Source: Ruminococcus sp.
GTDB taxonomy: Bacteria > Bacillota_A > Clostridia > Oscillospirales > Ruminococcaceae
Length of the DNA: 24,453 nucleotides
NCBI GenBank assembly: GCA_017480485.1
Contig: JAFVAN010000014.1
Span: 1 to 24,453, forward strand
Reading direction: 5' to 3'
In this document: piece after piece, positions 8,884 to 16,477 of the stretch
How positions within the stretch are numbered: the first letter of the stretch is position 1
How the letters are laid out: each line of letters starts with the position of its first letter
Notes under the pieces: generated by a model
Seen by the model: the letters and a program-made list of their open reading frames with translations, nothing else
What the model was told of the DNA's origin: nothing
Databases searched by the model: none
Made by a program: the position numbers and the translations under genes

Positions 8884-8921
8884 CCCCTCCGCCCTTCGGG
8901 CACCTCCCCTTTCAGGGGAGG
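8884..8921 (+). repeat. Family A repeat, copy A4 (short form)
   Basis: The first hairpin is reduced to GCCC/GGGC with a TTC loop (8891-8901). The terminal CCTCCCC/GGGGAGG hairpin and the trailing GCAAAATGCTCGCCCAAGG arm are kept. The first-hairpin sequence differs from A1 and A2, but the stem is preserved. Confidence 0.75.
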
Positions 8922-8966
8922 CAAAATGCTCGCCCAAGGCCAGTTGAGAAGCAGCAGCCCCATATG

Positions 8967-9031
8967 CCTCCCCTGAACAGCGGCAGCAAAGCAACCGCGG
9001 GAGGTGGCTCGGCGCAGCCGAGCCGGAGGGG
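8967..9031 (-). repeat. Family A repeat, copy A5 (long form, inverted)
   Basis: This is an inverted long-form copy, nearly identical to A3, with the same roughly 25-bp loop insert. It is head-to-head with A4, repeating the A2/A3 arrangement. Its outer end (GAGCCGGAGGGG) is duplicated just downstream near 9040-9052. Apart from this and A4, 8868-9059 holds nothing recognisable. Confidence 0.75.
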
Positions 9032-9059
9032 TTCCACAGCGAGCCGGAGGGGTCCCCCC

Positions 9060-9088
9060 TTGCCAAAAACCCAAAACCGTGCTATACT
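9060..9088 (+). promoter_or_regulatory. Sirtuin gene promoter
   Basis: TTGCCA (9060-9065) and TATACT (9083-9088) are separated by 17 bp, placing the transcript start about 30 bp before the start codon. Confidence 0.7.
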
Positions 9089-9124
9089 AAATACGACCTC
9101 AAAATCTCAAAAGGAGTGATAAAC

Positions 9125-9847
9125 ATGAAAACAGATAAGACCCTGCAGGAGATCGTGGATGTGTCCAAGAGGATAGTCTTCTTCGGCGGCGCGGGAGTCT
9201 CGACAGAGAGCGGGATACCCGACTTCCGCTCCGCCGACGGCCTCTACAACCAGAAGTACGATGTTCCGCCCGAGACCATGCTCAGCCACAGCTACTTTAT
9301 CAGTCACACCGAGGACTTCTTCCGCTTCTATCGGGACAAGATGCTGCCTCTGGAGGCCCTGCCAAACGCCGCCCACTTAAAGCTTGCGGAGATGGAGCAG
9401 AAGGGCAAGCTGGACTGCGTCATCACCCAGAACATCGACGGCCTGCACCAGAAGGCCGGCAGCAAGCGCGTGTTCGAGCTTCACGGCTCTGTTCACCGCA
9501 ACTACTGTATGAAGTGCCGTAAGTTCTACACCGCCGAGCAGGTGCGGGATATGGAGGGCGTGCCACGGTGCAGCTGCGGCGGCATCATCAAGCCCGACGT
9601 GGTGCTCTACGAGGAGAGCCTTGACAGCAGCACCATCGAGCAGTCTGTCGAGGCCATAGCGAACGCCGACACCCTCATCATCGCCGGCACGTCCCTGACG
9701 GTCTATCCTGCGGCAGGCTTCGTGCGCTATTTCAGGGGCAATTACCTTGTCCTGATAAACCGCGACCCGACCCCCATGGACGCCTCCTGCGATCTTGTCA
9801 TCCATGACAGCGTGGGGAAGGTGCTGGGAGAGATAGCGCTGCGCTAA
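9125..9847 (+). CDS. cobB: NAD-dependent protein deacylase (sirtuin)
   Basis: Sirtuins remove acyl groups from protein lysines while splitting NAD+ to nicotinamide and O-acyl-ADP-ribose. The 240-residue protein has the NAD site GAGVSTESGIPDFRS near the N-terminus, TQNIDGLH, catalytic His120 in LHGS, and a structural zinc site of Cys128, Cys131, Cys149 and Cys151 (C-x2-C...C-x-C). ATG at 9125 is preferred over an upstream GTG at 9116 because AAAGGAG overlaps the GTG and is well spaced for the ATG. It has its own promoter and appears to be a single-gene unit. The acyl preference cannot be read from the sequence. Confidence 0.95.
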   Translation: MKTDKTLQEIVDVSKRIVFFGGAGVSTESGIPDFRSADGLYNQKYDVPPETMLSHSYFISHTEDFFRFYRDKMLPLEALPNAAHLKLAEMEQKGKLDCVITQNIDGLHQKAGSKRVFELHGSVHRNYCMKCRKFYTAEQVRDMEGVPRCSCGGIIKPDVVLYEESLDSSTIEQSVEAIANADTLIIAGTSLTVYPAAGFVRYFRGNYLVLINRDPTPMDASCDLVIHDSVGKVLGEIALR

Positions 9848-9880
9848 GTGAATAGTGAAAAGTGAATAGTGAATAATGAA
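9848..9880 (+). repeat. Stop-rich short tandem repeat after the sirtuin gene
   Basis: GTGAATAGT-type units repeat about three times directly after the stop codon. The tract contains stop triplets in all forward frames. A similar tract follows the gene ending at 12526. Confidence 0.6.
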
Positions 9881-9883
9881 GGT

Positions 9884-9976
9884 GTCCGCTGCGCGGACGA
9901 AGATGGCCATTCGGCCCTGTAGATGGCGGGAGAAACAGCATTGCTGCTCCTGCTTTCCTTGGGGCCGAATGGCCAT
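9884..9976. repeat. Inverted-repeat element with 15-bp perfect arms
   Basis: A small hairpin (GTCCGC/GCGGAC, 9884-9898) is followed by perfect arms at 9903-9917 and 9962-9976 (ATGGCCATTCGGCCC and its complement) enclosing 44 bp. There is no T-tract, so it is not a typical terminator. Confidence 0.65.
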
Positions 9977-10235
9977 TGTTGTTTGGTGCTTTTCTGTGTG
10001 CCTTGTTAGGGGCTACCACGCCCGTGTTATTTCATGGTTACCCCGCAGCTGTCTCCTCCAGCACGCTGCGTATCTGCTTATACGCTTTGTAGCGATCGCC
10101 TTAAACAAAGGAAAATTCAGAACACAACACCCGCCTCTTAGCTGTCCGTACCTTGAACAAGAGAGAAAAAGGAGTAACCCCCTTTACCACGGGGTAAAAG
10201 GGGGCGTGGGGGAGGAAGAGTAAGGAAGAGGGAGC
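9977..10235. other. Intergenic stretch without a recognisable gene
   Basis: The only structures seen are a hairpin near 10179-10203 (CCCCCTTTACC with a GGTAAAAGGGGG-type arm) and a short minus-strand open segment at 10038-10100 encoding about 20 residues. The latter could be a degraded gene end but is too short to call. Confidence 0.4.
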
Positions 10236-10327
10236 GCGAGGGAGGAACCTCAGGGAAGGAGGGGAACCGCCCCCTTTTGCGCGCAAGCGTTTTAGGGGCC
10301 CCTCCGTCCCTGTGGTTCCTCCCTCGC
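10236..10327. repeat. Long hairpin of composite repeat, copy 2
   Basis: The arms at 10236-10264 and 10299-10327 pair at 27 of 29 positions. The basal part resembles copy 1 at 42-129 and has a T/T mismatch at the equivalent point. The distal part is different in sequence yet still complementary. The right flank (10328-10395) is the same A/G-rich tract seen after copy 1. Confidence 0.7.
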
Positions 10328-10397
10328 AACGAGCGCAGATGCAGCGACCAACACAAAGAAAAAGAGAGAAGCAGAGGGCTTGGGCCGCTCCGCAGGA

Positions 10398-10490
10398 CCC
10401 CTCCACCACCGCCTAACGGCGGCGGTCCCCCTCCCGCGGTTGCTTCGCTGCCGCTGTTCAGGGGAGGCTATTTGCTCGTCCAAGGGCAAG
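10398..10490 (+). repeat. Family A repeat, copy A6 (long form)
   Basis: The first hairpin is CCGCC/GGCGG with a TAAC loop, unlike the other copies. The terminal CTCCC...GGGGAGG hairpin (GGGGAGG 10461-10467) carries the long loop insert, with one difference from A3. The trailing TTTGCTCG...GGCAAGTGCG arm matches A1. Confidence 0.75.
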
Positions 10491-10527
10491 TGCGAGGGGC
10501 GTCGCAAGAGTTCCGCAACACATACAC

Positions 10528-10558
10528 AAAAAAGGCACCTCCGTGCGGAGATGCCTTT
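10528..10558 (-). terminator. Enolase terminator
   Basis: On the minus strand an AAAGGCATCTCCG-type arm pairs with CGGAGGTGCCTTT, followed by a run of six T residues (10528-10533 on the plus strand are A). It lies about 20 bp after the enolase stop. The opposite strand also has six T residues, so it could work in both directions. Confidence 0.85.
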
Positions 10559-10579
10559 AATTTTTTCGTTCAGCGAAGA

Positions 10580-11905
<1,326 letters not shown>

Positions 11906-11916
11906 TTAGTAAAAAT

Positions 11917-11979
11917 ACTGCCTGCACTCAGGCAATATCCAACTAATTCAATCATACCACAAGAGAGCCCTTTTGTCAA
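11917..11979 (-). promoter_or_regulatory. Enolase promoter and leader hairpin
   Basis: TTGACA (minus strand, 11974-11979) and TATGAT (11951-11956) are 17 bp apart. The roughly 60-nt leader has a small hairpin (TGCCTG/CAGGCA) near 11920-11938. Confidence 0.8.
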
Positions 11980-11990
11980 GGATGAATGAG

Positions 11991-12017
11991 CAAATTTGCC
12001 GCGCAGCGGCAAATTTG
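11991..12017. promoter_or_regulatory. 12-bp perfect palindrome upstream of the enolase promoter
   Basis: CAAATTTGCCGC (11991-12002) and its complement (12006-12017) flank a three-base GCA spacer. It lies 11 bp beyond the -35 box. It could be an operator or simply a repeat-derived hairpin. Confidence 0.5.
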
Positions 12018-12023
12018 AGGGAT

Positions 12024-12073
12024 GCGCCAAAGGATATTCCCCCGCCCGGCGGCGGGGAACACCCTTTGGCGCC
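12024..12073. repeat. Inverted repeat sharing a 20-bp direct repeat with 12366-12385
   Basis: The arms GCGCCAAAGG (12024-12033) and CCTTTGGCGC (12063-12072) are perfect. The block GGGGAACACCCTTTGGCGCC (12054-12073) recurs exactly at 12366-12385. Confidence 0.65.
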
Positions 12074-12100
12074 GACAATGCTCTGACAAGGGTGATCAGG

Positions 12101-12310
12101 CGCTGCGGCGACGGCGCAAGTCGCGTAAGCACTCGCAAGCTCAGTCGGTGCCCCGACGTGGCAAGTCGCGAGTTCACTCGCAAGCTCAGTCGGTGCCCCG
12201 ACGGGGCAAGTCGCGAGTTCACTCGCAAGCTCGGGCGGTGCCCCGCCGGGGCAAGTCGCGTGTTCACTCGCAAGCTCGTTTACAACAGTGGAGGCCGCAG
12301 GGGCTCCCTC
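12101..12310. repeat. Family B 45-bp tandem array
   Basis: Four units share CAAGTCGCG at 12117, 12162, 12207 and 12252, an exact 45-bp period. Each centres on GTGCCCCGNCGGGGCAAG, a small hairpin whose loop varies. The last unit runs into a GGGGCTCCCTCGCG tail. Because the period is 15 codons, long open frames exist on both strands, but none has a ribosome binding site or coding-like composition. Confidence 0.8.
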
Positions 12311-12365
12311 GCGAAAGGGCATACATAAAGTGAAATAAAAAGGGCGCTCGCCCCGAACCATGCGG

Positions 12366-12385
12366 GGGGAACACCCTTTGGCGCC
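12366..12385. repeat. Second copy of 20-bp direct repeat
   Basis: This is an exact match of the block at 12054-12073. Here it stands without the left inverted arm and is followed closely by a family C repeat. Confidence 0.65.
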
Positions 12386-12398
12386 ACAAATGCGCGGC

Positions 12399-12468
12399 CC
12401 GCCGTCACACAAAACCTGTTTTCAGATCAATTCTTCCCAAAGGCGGCATTGCGCCGTCCGCGCTAGGA
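12399..12468. repeat. Family C 70-bp repeat, copy C1
   Basis: It matches 13927-13996 at about 65 of 70 positions, in the same orientation and also downstream of a family B block. It includes a hairpin-forming GGCGGCATTGCGCC segment. Confidence 0.8.
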
Positions 12469-12478
12469 CCGCCCTAAA

Positions 12479-12509
12479 ATTATTCATTATTCTCTATTCA
12501 TTATTCATT
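12479..12509 (-). repeat. Stop-rich short repeat after the zinc-ribbon gene
   Basis: On the minus strand, AATGAATA-type units follow the stop codon within about 20 bp. They resemble the tract after the sirtuin gene at 9848-9880. Confidence 0.55.
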
Positions 12510-12525
12510 GAGCGAAGCGTTTCCG

Positions 12526-13581
12526 TTACTCCTCCGACTTCACCATGATAACGGTAGAGGTGATCTCGTAGAGGGTGAGCTTGTCGCCGTGGAGGACGTA
12601 GGTGGCGTCGGTCTTGTCGGCGTAGTTGATCTTGCCGTCCTTCCAGGTGAACTCCGAGGTGCCCGAGGCGCCTGAGGCTGTGCCTGTGCCGTCGCTGTTG
12701 AAGATCATATAGGTGTTCTCGGCGGTGACGGCGTCGCTTTCGGGCAGCTTCTCGCCGTCCATATAGCCCTCGTAGTAAACGTATTTGCCCTCGGGCTTCT
12801 CGCGGGTGTCCTCGTAGACCGACTCGTGGATGAAGATTAGCTTTGTGCTGCCCTCAGAGACGGTGAGCTGGTCCTCCTCGAGGATATATTTAGCCTCGAG
12901 GCCGTTGTCTGTGGAGAGGCTGCCGTCCTTCCAAGCCATCTGTGTGGCCCCGCCGGGAGAGCTGTAAACGCCCGAGCCGTCGCCGTTGAAGTGGAAGTAG
13001 AAGGTATTGATGTCGATATCGGGGCTCAGGTCTACCTCCTTATCGCCGTCGAAGGCCTTGGAGAAGATATATCTTCCGCCGGGCTTGCCGTCGGTGGGCT
13101 CGGTGGGTGTTTCGGTATAGCCGGAGCTGTAGGAGGAATCGTCCTCTGCTGCCGAGGGCTCGTCTGCGGCTGTGGTGGTCGTTGTTGTGGTGGTGCTGGT
13201 CTGGGAGGAGTCCTCGCTGCTGCTTGGATCAGAGCTCTTGCTGCTGCGGTTCTGCACCACAAAGAACACTGCAAAGACCACAAGCACCGATGCCAGCGGT
13301 ATCACATACCAGAGCCAGCTGCTTTTGCTCATGGGGTCGCCGCTGCTTTCCTCTTCGGGCTCGTCTTCGTCTTCGTCCTCGAGGTCGCTAATGTTAACTG
13401 ACATGGCTTCCTCGGCGGCGGCCTCGATGTTTTTCCTTACGGGGTCCTGCTCCGTCTGCTCCTCGGCCTCGTCGGGCTCCTGATCGGAGAGCTTATTCAA
13501 AAGGGCCTCGCACTCGGGGCAGACATCCTTTTCGTCCGTGAGCTCCTTCCCGCAGATCCTGCAGACACGTTTATCATCCAT
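12526..13581 (-). CDS. Zinc-ribbon membrane protein with two copies of a C-terminal beta domain
   Basis: The 351-residue protein starts with a zinc ribbon (Cys7, Cys10, Cys21, Cys24). A very acidic segment (about 33-80), one transmembrane helix (about 89-109) and a Ser/Thr-rich linker with a run of Thr (129-137) follow. The C-terminus is two related domains (about 168-255 and 265-348), each with G-x-Y-x-F/Y...D-G...F-N-x-D-G-x-G and later a W-K-D-G motif. By topology the ribbon is cytosolic and the repeats are outside. The start at 13581 is chosen from AGGAG nearby; the open frame upstream runs into family B repeat sequence. The exact family is not recognised and the function is unknown. Confidence 0.85.
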   Translation of the reverse strand: MDDKRVCRICGKELTDEKDVCPECEALLNKLSDQEPDEAEEQTEQDPVRKNIEAAAEEAMSVNISDLEDEDEDEPEEESSGDPMSKSSWLWYVIPLASVLVVFAVFFVVQNRSSKSSDPSSSEDSSQTSTTTTTTTTAADEPSAAEDDSSYSSGYTETPTEPTDGKPGGRYIFSKAFDGDKEVDLSPDIDINTFYFHFNGDGSGVYSSPGGATQMAWKDGSLSTDNGLEAKYILEEDQLTVSEGSTKLIFIHESVYEDTREKPEGKYVYYEGYMDGEKLPESDAVTAENTYMIFNSDGTGTASGASGTSEFTWKDGKINYADKTDATYVLHGDKLTLYEITSTVIMVKSEE

Positions 13582-13626
13582 TTTATCGTCTCCTAAACAA
13601 TTTACGGCGCACCATGCGCCTGCACC

Positions 13627-13656
13627 ATTATACCGCAAAAGCGCCCCTCTTGTCAA
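13627..13656 (-). promoter_or_regulatory. Promoter of the zinc-ribbon gene
   Basis: TTGACA (minus strand, 13651-13656) and TATAAT (13627-13632) are 18 bp apart. A family B repeat lies just upstream of the -35 box. Confidence 0.8.
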
Positions 13657-13691
13657 GGCCACCCCCTCATTTTTCACCTGTTTTTCATTTT

Positions 13692-13853
13692 GTCGGTGCC
13701 CCGACGGGGCAAGTCGCGTGTGCGGCGGCACGCCGCCTCACAGCGGTGAAGTGTGCAAGGGCTCCCTCGCGGTGCTAGCGCGCACGGCGCAGGTCGCGTG
13801 AGCGGCGGCACGCCGCCTCACAGCGGTGAAGTGTGCAGGGGCTCCCTCGCGAT
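13692..13853. repeat. Family B repeat, 80-bp tandem pair
   Basis: Two units with an 80-bp period (the hairpin-forming CGGCGGCACGCCGCC block starts at 13723 and 13803) each end in GGGCTCCCTCGC. The first unit begins with the GCCCCGACGGGGCAAGTCGCG core seen in the 12.1-kb array. Confidence 0.8.
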
Positions 13854-13926
13854 ACGGTGGCACGCAGAAGGATTTGTGCTCACTCGTTTGAGAATAAACG
13901 CGGTGTGTTTTCTTTCAAGCTTCGGA

Positions 13927-13996
13927 CCGCCGTCACGCAAAGCCTGTTTTCAGATCAATTCTATCCAAAGGCGGCATTGCGCCGTCCGCGCTAGGG
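13927..13996. repeat. Family C 70-bp repeat, copy C2
   Basis: This is the second copy of the element at 12399-12468, again downstream of family B in the same orientation. Between the B block and this copy (13854-13926) nothing recognisable is seen. Confidence 0.8.
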
Positions 13997-14036
13997 CTGA
14001 GAATGTGAATAATTTATGAAAGAAACTTGATTTCGC

Positions 14037-14065
14037 TTGACAATCGTCCCCGCTTGTGATATAAT
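14037..14065 (+). promoter_or_regulatory. tRNA-Arg promoter
   Basis: TTGACA (14037-14042) and TATAAT (14060-14065) have a 17-bp spacer, a full consensus promoter ending 17 bp before the mature tRNA. Confidence 0.88.
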
Positions 14066-14082
14066 AATTTCTGCTGATAAAT

Positions 14083-14159
14083 GCGCTGCTAGCTCAGCTG
14101 GATAGAGTGACTGGCTACGAACCAGTAGGTCAGGGGTTCGAGTCCCTTGCAGCGCGCCA
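14083..14159 (+). tRNA. tRNA-Arg (anticodon ACG)
   Basis: The 77-nt gene folds as a cloverleaf. The acceptor GCGCTGC (14083-14089) pairs with GCAGCGC (14149-14155), followed by G and an encoded CCA (14157-14159). The anticodon arm CTGGCTACGAACCAG has ACG at 14117-14119, whose A would be edited to inosine to read CGN codons. GGTTCGAGTCC forms the T loop. It is a stand-alone gene with its own promoter. Confidence 0.97.
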
Positions 14160-14217
14160 CCAGGGGCACAAGCCCCTGGACCCAACTCCCTCACCCTCAA
14201 CAGGGTGGGGGAGTTTT
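14160..14217 (+). terminator. tRNA terminator with two hairpins
   Basis: CCAGGGGC (14160-14167) pairs with GCCCCTGG (14172-14179) right after the CCA end. A second 13-bp stem (14185-14197 with 14202-14214) is followed by TTTTCATTTT. Confidence 0.8.
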
Positions 14218-14447
14218 CATTTTGGCGGGCTCGGGGCCCGGCCTTGTGGGAGGCTTTTCATTTTTTTACAAGCCCTTGGACTGGGCTTCCTCGCCCTCCA
14301 CAGGGTGGGGGAGTTTTCATTTTGTCGGGCTCGGGGCCCGGCCTTGTGGGAGGCTTTTCATTTTTTTACAAGCCCTTGGACTGGGCTTCCTCGCCCTCAA
14401 CAGGGTGGGGGAGTTTTCATTTTGGCGGGCTCGGGGCCGGCTCTTGC
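14168..14447 (+). repeat. 100-bp tandem repeat carrying terminator-like hairpins
   Basis: Units begin at 14168, 14268 and 14368 (ACAAGCCC...), an exact 100-bp period with about 2.8 copies. Each holds a terminator-like stem followed by TTTTCATTTT and a CGGGC/GCCCG hairpin. The left arm changes in copies 2 and 3 but still pairs along all 12 positions through G-U pairs. Because 100 is not a multiple of three and no start signal is seen, this is not a coding repeat. Confidence 0.88.
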
Positions 14448-14482
14448 GAGTATAATTCCGAGTTATAGTCCTATAATAAAAT

Positions 14483-14516
14483 GGCATTGTACAAACATGA
14501 AATAATGTGCTATACT
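14483..14516 (+). promoter_or_regulatory. Promoter of the first aldo/keto reductase, with shared motif
   Basis: TTGTAC (14487-14492) and TATACT (14511-14516) are 18 bp apart. The -35 lies within GGCATTGTACA (14483-14493), which recurs exactly at the second reductase promoter (16478-16488). Confidence 0.65.
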
Positions 14517-14586
14517 ATGATCAGAGAGAAACCCAAAGTCACGATGGATGGAGGGCCAACGTCTGAGATCAAAGGAGGAAATCATT

Positions 14587-15450
14587 ATGGAGTTTGTAAC
14601 ACTCAACACCGGAGCAAAAATGCCGCTGGAGGGCTTCGGAGTTTTCCGGATACCCGACGCCGCACAGTGCGAGCAGGTAGTTTATGACGCGATAAAGACA
14701 GGCTACCGTCTGCTTGACACTGCTGCCGCTTACATGAACGAGGAGGCAGTGGGCAAGGCGGTTGCACGGGCGATAGCTGACGGTCTCACCACCCGCGAGG
14801 AGCTTTTCATCACCACAAAGGTTTGGGTGCAGGATATGAAAAATGAGGACACGGCTTACGAAGCGGTCAAGACCTCGCTCGCAAAGCTTGATATGGAGTA
14901 CGTTGATCTTGTGCTGCTGCACCAGCCCATGGGCGACTATTTTGCGGCCTACAGAGGCATCACCAAGGCGTACAAGGAGGGCCTGACAAAGGCCATAGGC
15001 GTTGCTAATTTCTACCCTGCGATACTTGCAAATTTCTGCGAGAACGTGGAGGTCATACCCGCTGTTGATCAGGTGGAGCTGCACCCCTTCTTCGTGCAGG
15101 AAAATGCAGTTGCGCTTATGAAAGAATACGGCGTTGCACCGCAGGCGTGGGGGCCTCTTGCAGAGGGCAAGCACGGCATCTTCACCGACCCCGAGCTGAC
15201 CGAGATCGGCGCAAAGTACGGCAAGACCGCCGCACAGGTAGTGCTGCGCTGGAACGCACAGAGGGGCGTGTCTATCATCCCTAAGTCCGTTCATGTTGAG
15301 AGAATGGAGCAGAATATCGACATATGGGACTTTGCCCTCACCGATGAGGAAATGGCGAAGGTAGCGGCAAAGGACCTCGGTCACAGCGAGATCGTGGACC
15401 ATGACGACCCCGGATTTGTCAGGTTTGTGCTGGGTATGAATATTCACTGA
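14587..15450 (+). CDS. Aldo/keto reductase (AKR superfamily)
   Basis: The protein should reduce aldehydes or ketones with a nicotinamide cofactor, in the cytosol. The 287-residue barrel has the AKR tetrad Asp44 (LLDTAAAY), Tyr49, Lys78 (TTKVW) and His112 (LLHQP). The cofactor-site pattern IPKSVHVERMEQN near the C-terminus is intact. The start at 14587 is chosen from AAAGGAGG 7-8 bp upstream; the frame is open a little further but has no other site. It has its own promoter and shares a bidirectional terminator with the LysR gene. It is a clear paralogue of the broken reductase at 16542. The natural substrate is unknown. Confidence 0.94.
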   Translation: MEFVTLNTGAKMPLEGFGVFRIPDAAQCEQVVYDAIKTGYRLLDTAAAYMNEEAVGKAVARAIADGLTTREELFITTKVWVQDMKNEDTAYEAVKTSLAKLDMEYVDLVLLHQPMGDYFAAYRGITKAYKEGLTKAIGVANFYPAILANFCENVEVIPAVDQVELHPFFVQENAVALMKEYGVAPQAWGPLAEGKHGIFTDPELTEIGAKYGKTAAQVVLRWNAQRGVSIIPKSVHVERMEQNIDIWDFALTDEEMAKVAAKDLGHSEIVDHDDPGFVRFVLGMNIH

Positions 15451-15499
15451 CCAAAGACGATGTGAAGGAATGGCCGGATAAAATAGGCTTCTGACAAAG

Positions 15500-15528
15500 A
15501 AAGACTGCCCCCGACGGGCAGTCTTTTT
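15500..15528. terminator. Bidirectional terminator between reductase and LysR gene
   Basis: GACTGCCC (15503-15510) pairs with GGGCAGTC (15516-15523), with A residues on the left and five T residues on the right, so it serves both converging genes. Confidence 0.9.
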
Positions 15529-15532
15529 GCAT

Positions 15533-16390
15533 TTATTCTTCGTTTTGTGATTCAAGCCTCTTTGCCAGCAGTCGGAACCTCTTGTTGTCCTCCCTGCGCC
15601 AGCAGATGTAAAACGAGGTGCTCGCCTCGCTGTCGGATATGGGGATATTCACCCGGTTAACATCGTGGGGGCGCATATTCATGGTGATATCGGATGCAAA
15701 GCATGGCAAGGCCGAGGCTCTTATCAGCTCGCTCATGGCCTCGAATTCGCTCTGGTAGATATACTTGGTATTGGGCGTCAGCTTCTGATGCACCTCGTGC
15801 CAGTAGCCGAGATCGGAAAACAGCAGCATGGTCTCGCCGTCCAGGTCGGCAAAGGAGACCTTGTCGTAGCCTGCCAGCGGGTGCGCGGGCGGCACCGAGA
15901 GAAACAGCCGCTCGTCAAAAAAATGCGTGCAGAAAATGCCCTCCTGCTGCACCTCAAAGGGAGTGATGAGCAGCTGGCAGCTGCCGTTCGCAAGCTCCGA
16001 CAGGAAGTCCTCGTGATACTTCATCTCGCTGGATATCTTCATCTCGGGGAACAGCTCGGAAAGGGTAGGCACTATGCTCCACAGCGGCGCGGGAGCGCAG
16101 GAGCAGACAGAAATAGTTCTGCGGCTCATATCGAAGGAGCGCACACGCTCGGCAAGGGCTTCGTTCTCGTCGATCATCTTTCTTGCCAGCTCAACGGCAA
16201 GCTTCCCGTTCTCGTTTAGCTCCACCTTGTTCTTGCTGCGGTCAAAAAGCTTCACGCCTATCATATCCTCCAGCTTGTTCACAGTGCGGCTCAAAGCCGG
16301 CTGCGAGAGGTGCAGGGCCTCCGCCGCCTTGGACATGGTGCCGCAGTCGGCTATCGCCACAAGCTGGACGAGCATATATATTTCTATCAT
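15533..16390 (-). CDS. LysR-family transcriptional regulator
   Basis: The 285-residue protein has the N-terminal winged helix-turn-helix of LysR regulators (pattern [13 protein letters not shown] near residues 22-34). An effector-binding domain follows from about residue 90. The ATG at 16390 is preferred over a GTG at 16399 because AAAGGCGG is well spaced for the ATG only. It is divergent from the second reductase/alcohol dehydrogenase pair and converges on the first reductase, so it most likely controls both. LysR proteins usually act as tetramers that activate a divergent target and repress themselves; the inducer here is unknown. Confidence 0.94.
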   Translation of the reverse strand: MIEIYMLVQLVAIADCGTMSKAAEALHLSQPALSRTVNKLEDMIGVKLFDRSKNKVELNENGKLAVELARKMIDENEALAERVRSFDMSRRTISVCSCAPAPLWSIVPTLSELFPEMKISSEMKYHEDFLSELANGSCQLLITPFEVQQEGIFCTHFFDERLFLSVPPAHPLAGYDKVSFADLDGETMLLFSDLGYWHEVHQKLTPNTKYIYQSEFEAMSELIRASALPCFASDITMNMRPHDVNRVNIPISDSEASTSFYICWRREDNKRFRLLAKRLESQNEE

Positions 16391-16411
16391 TGTTGTCACC
16401 GCCTTTATATT

Positions 16412-16440
16412 ATTTTATCACAGGCGGGCTTCCGTGTCAA
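16412..16440 (-). promoter_or_regulatory. LysR gene promoter
   Basis: TTGACA (minus strand, 16435-16440) and TAAAAT (16412-16417) have a 17-bp spacer. Confidence 0.75.
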
Positions 16441-16477
16441 TACGCTATTACTCAAAATCATACTGCTATCACAAATC

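Noticed and set aside
10038..10100. Short minus-strand coding-like segment (about 20 codons) that might be a gene remnant
   Set aside because: It is bounded by a stop on its 5' side and is too short to tell from chance.
12101..12310. Possible CRISPR array at the 45-bp tandem repeat
   Set aside because: The units are contiguous, with no unique spacers, and no cas genes are present.
13927..13996. ACGCAAAGCC inside family C copy 2 resembling a c-di-GMP-I core
   Set aside because: No GAAA-capped stem or closing helix surrounds it, and copy C1 lacks the exact motif, so it is a chance match.
14083..14447. tRNA-Arg as a phage or island attachment site
   Set aside because: The 100-bp repeats do not repeat the tRNA 3' end, and no integrase or mobile genes lie in the window.
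14107..14505. Forward open frames over the tRNA and the 100-bp repeats
   Set aside because: They overlap a tRNA and its terminators, and they change frame with each 100-bp unit.
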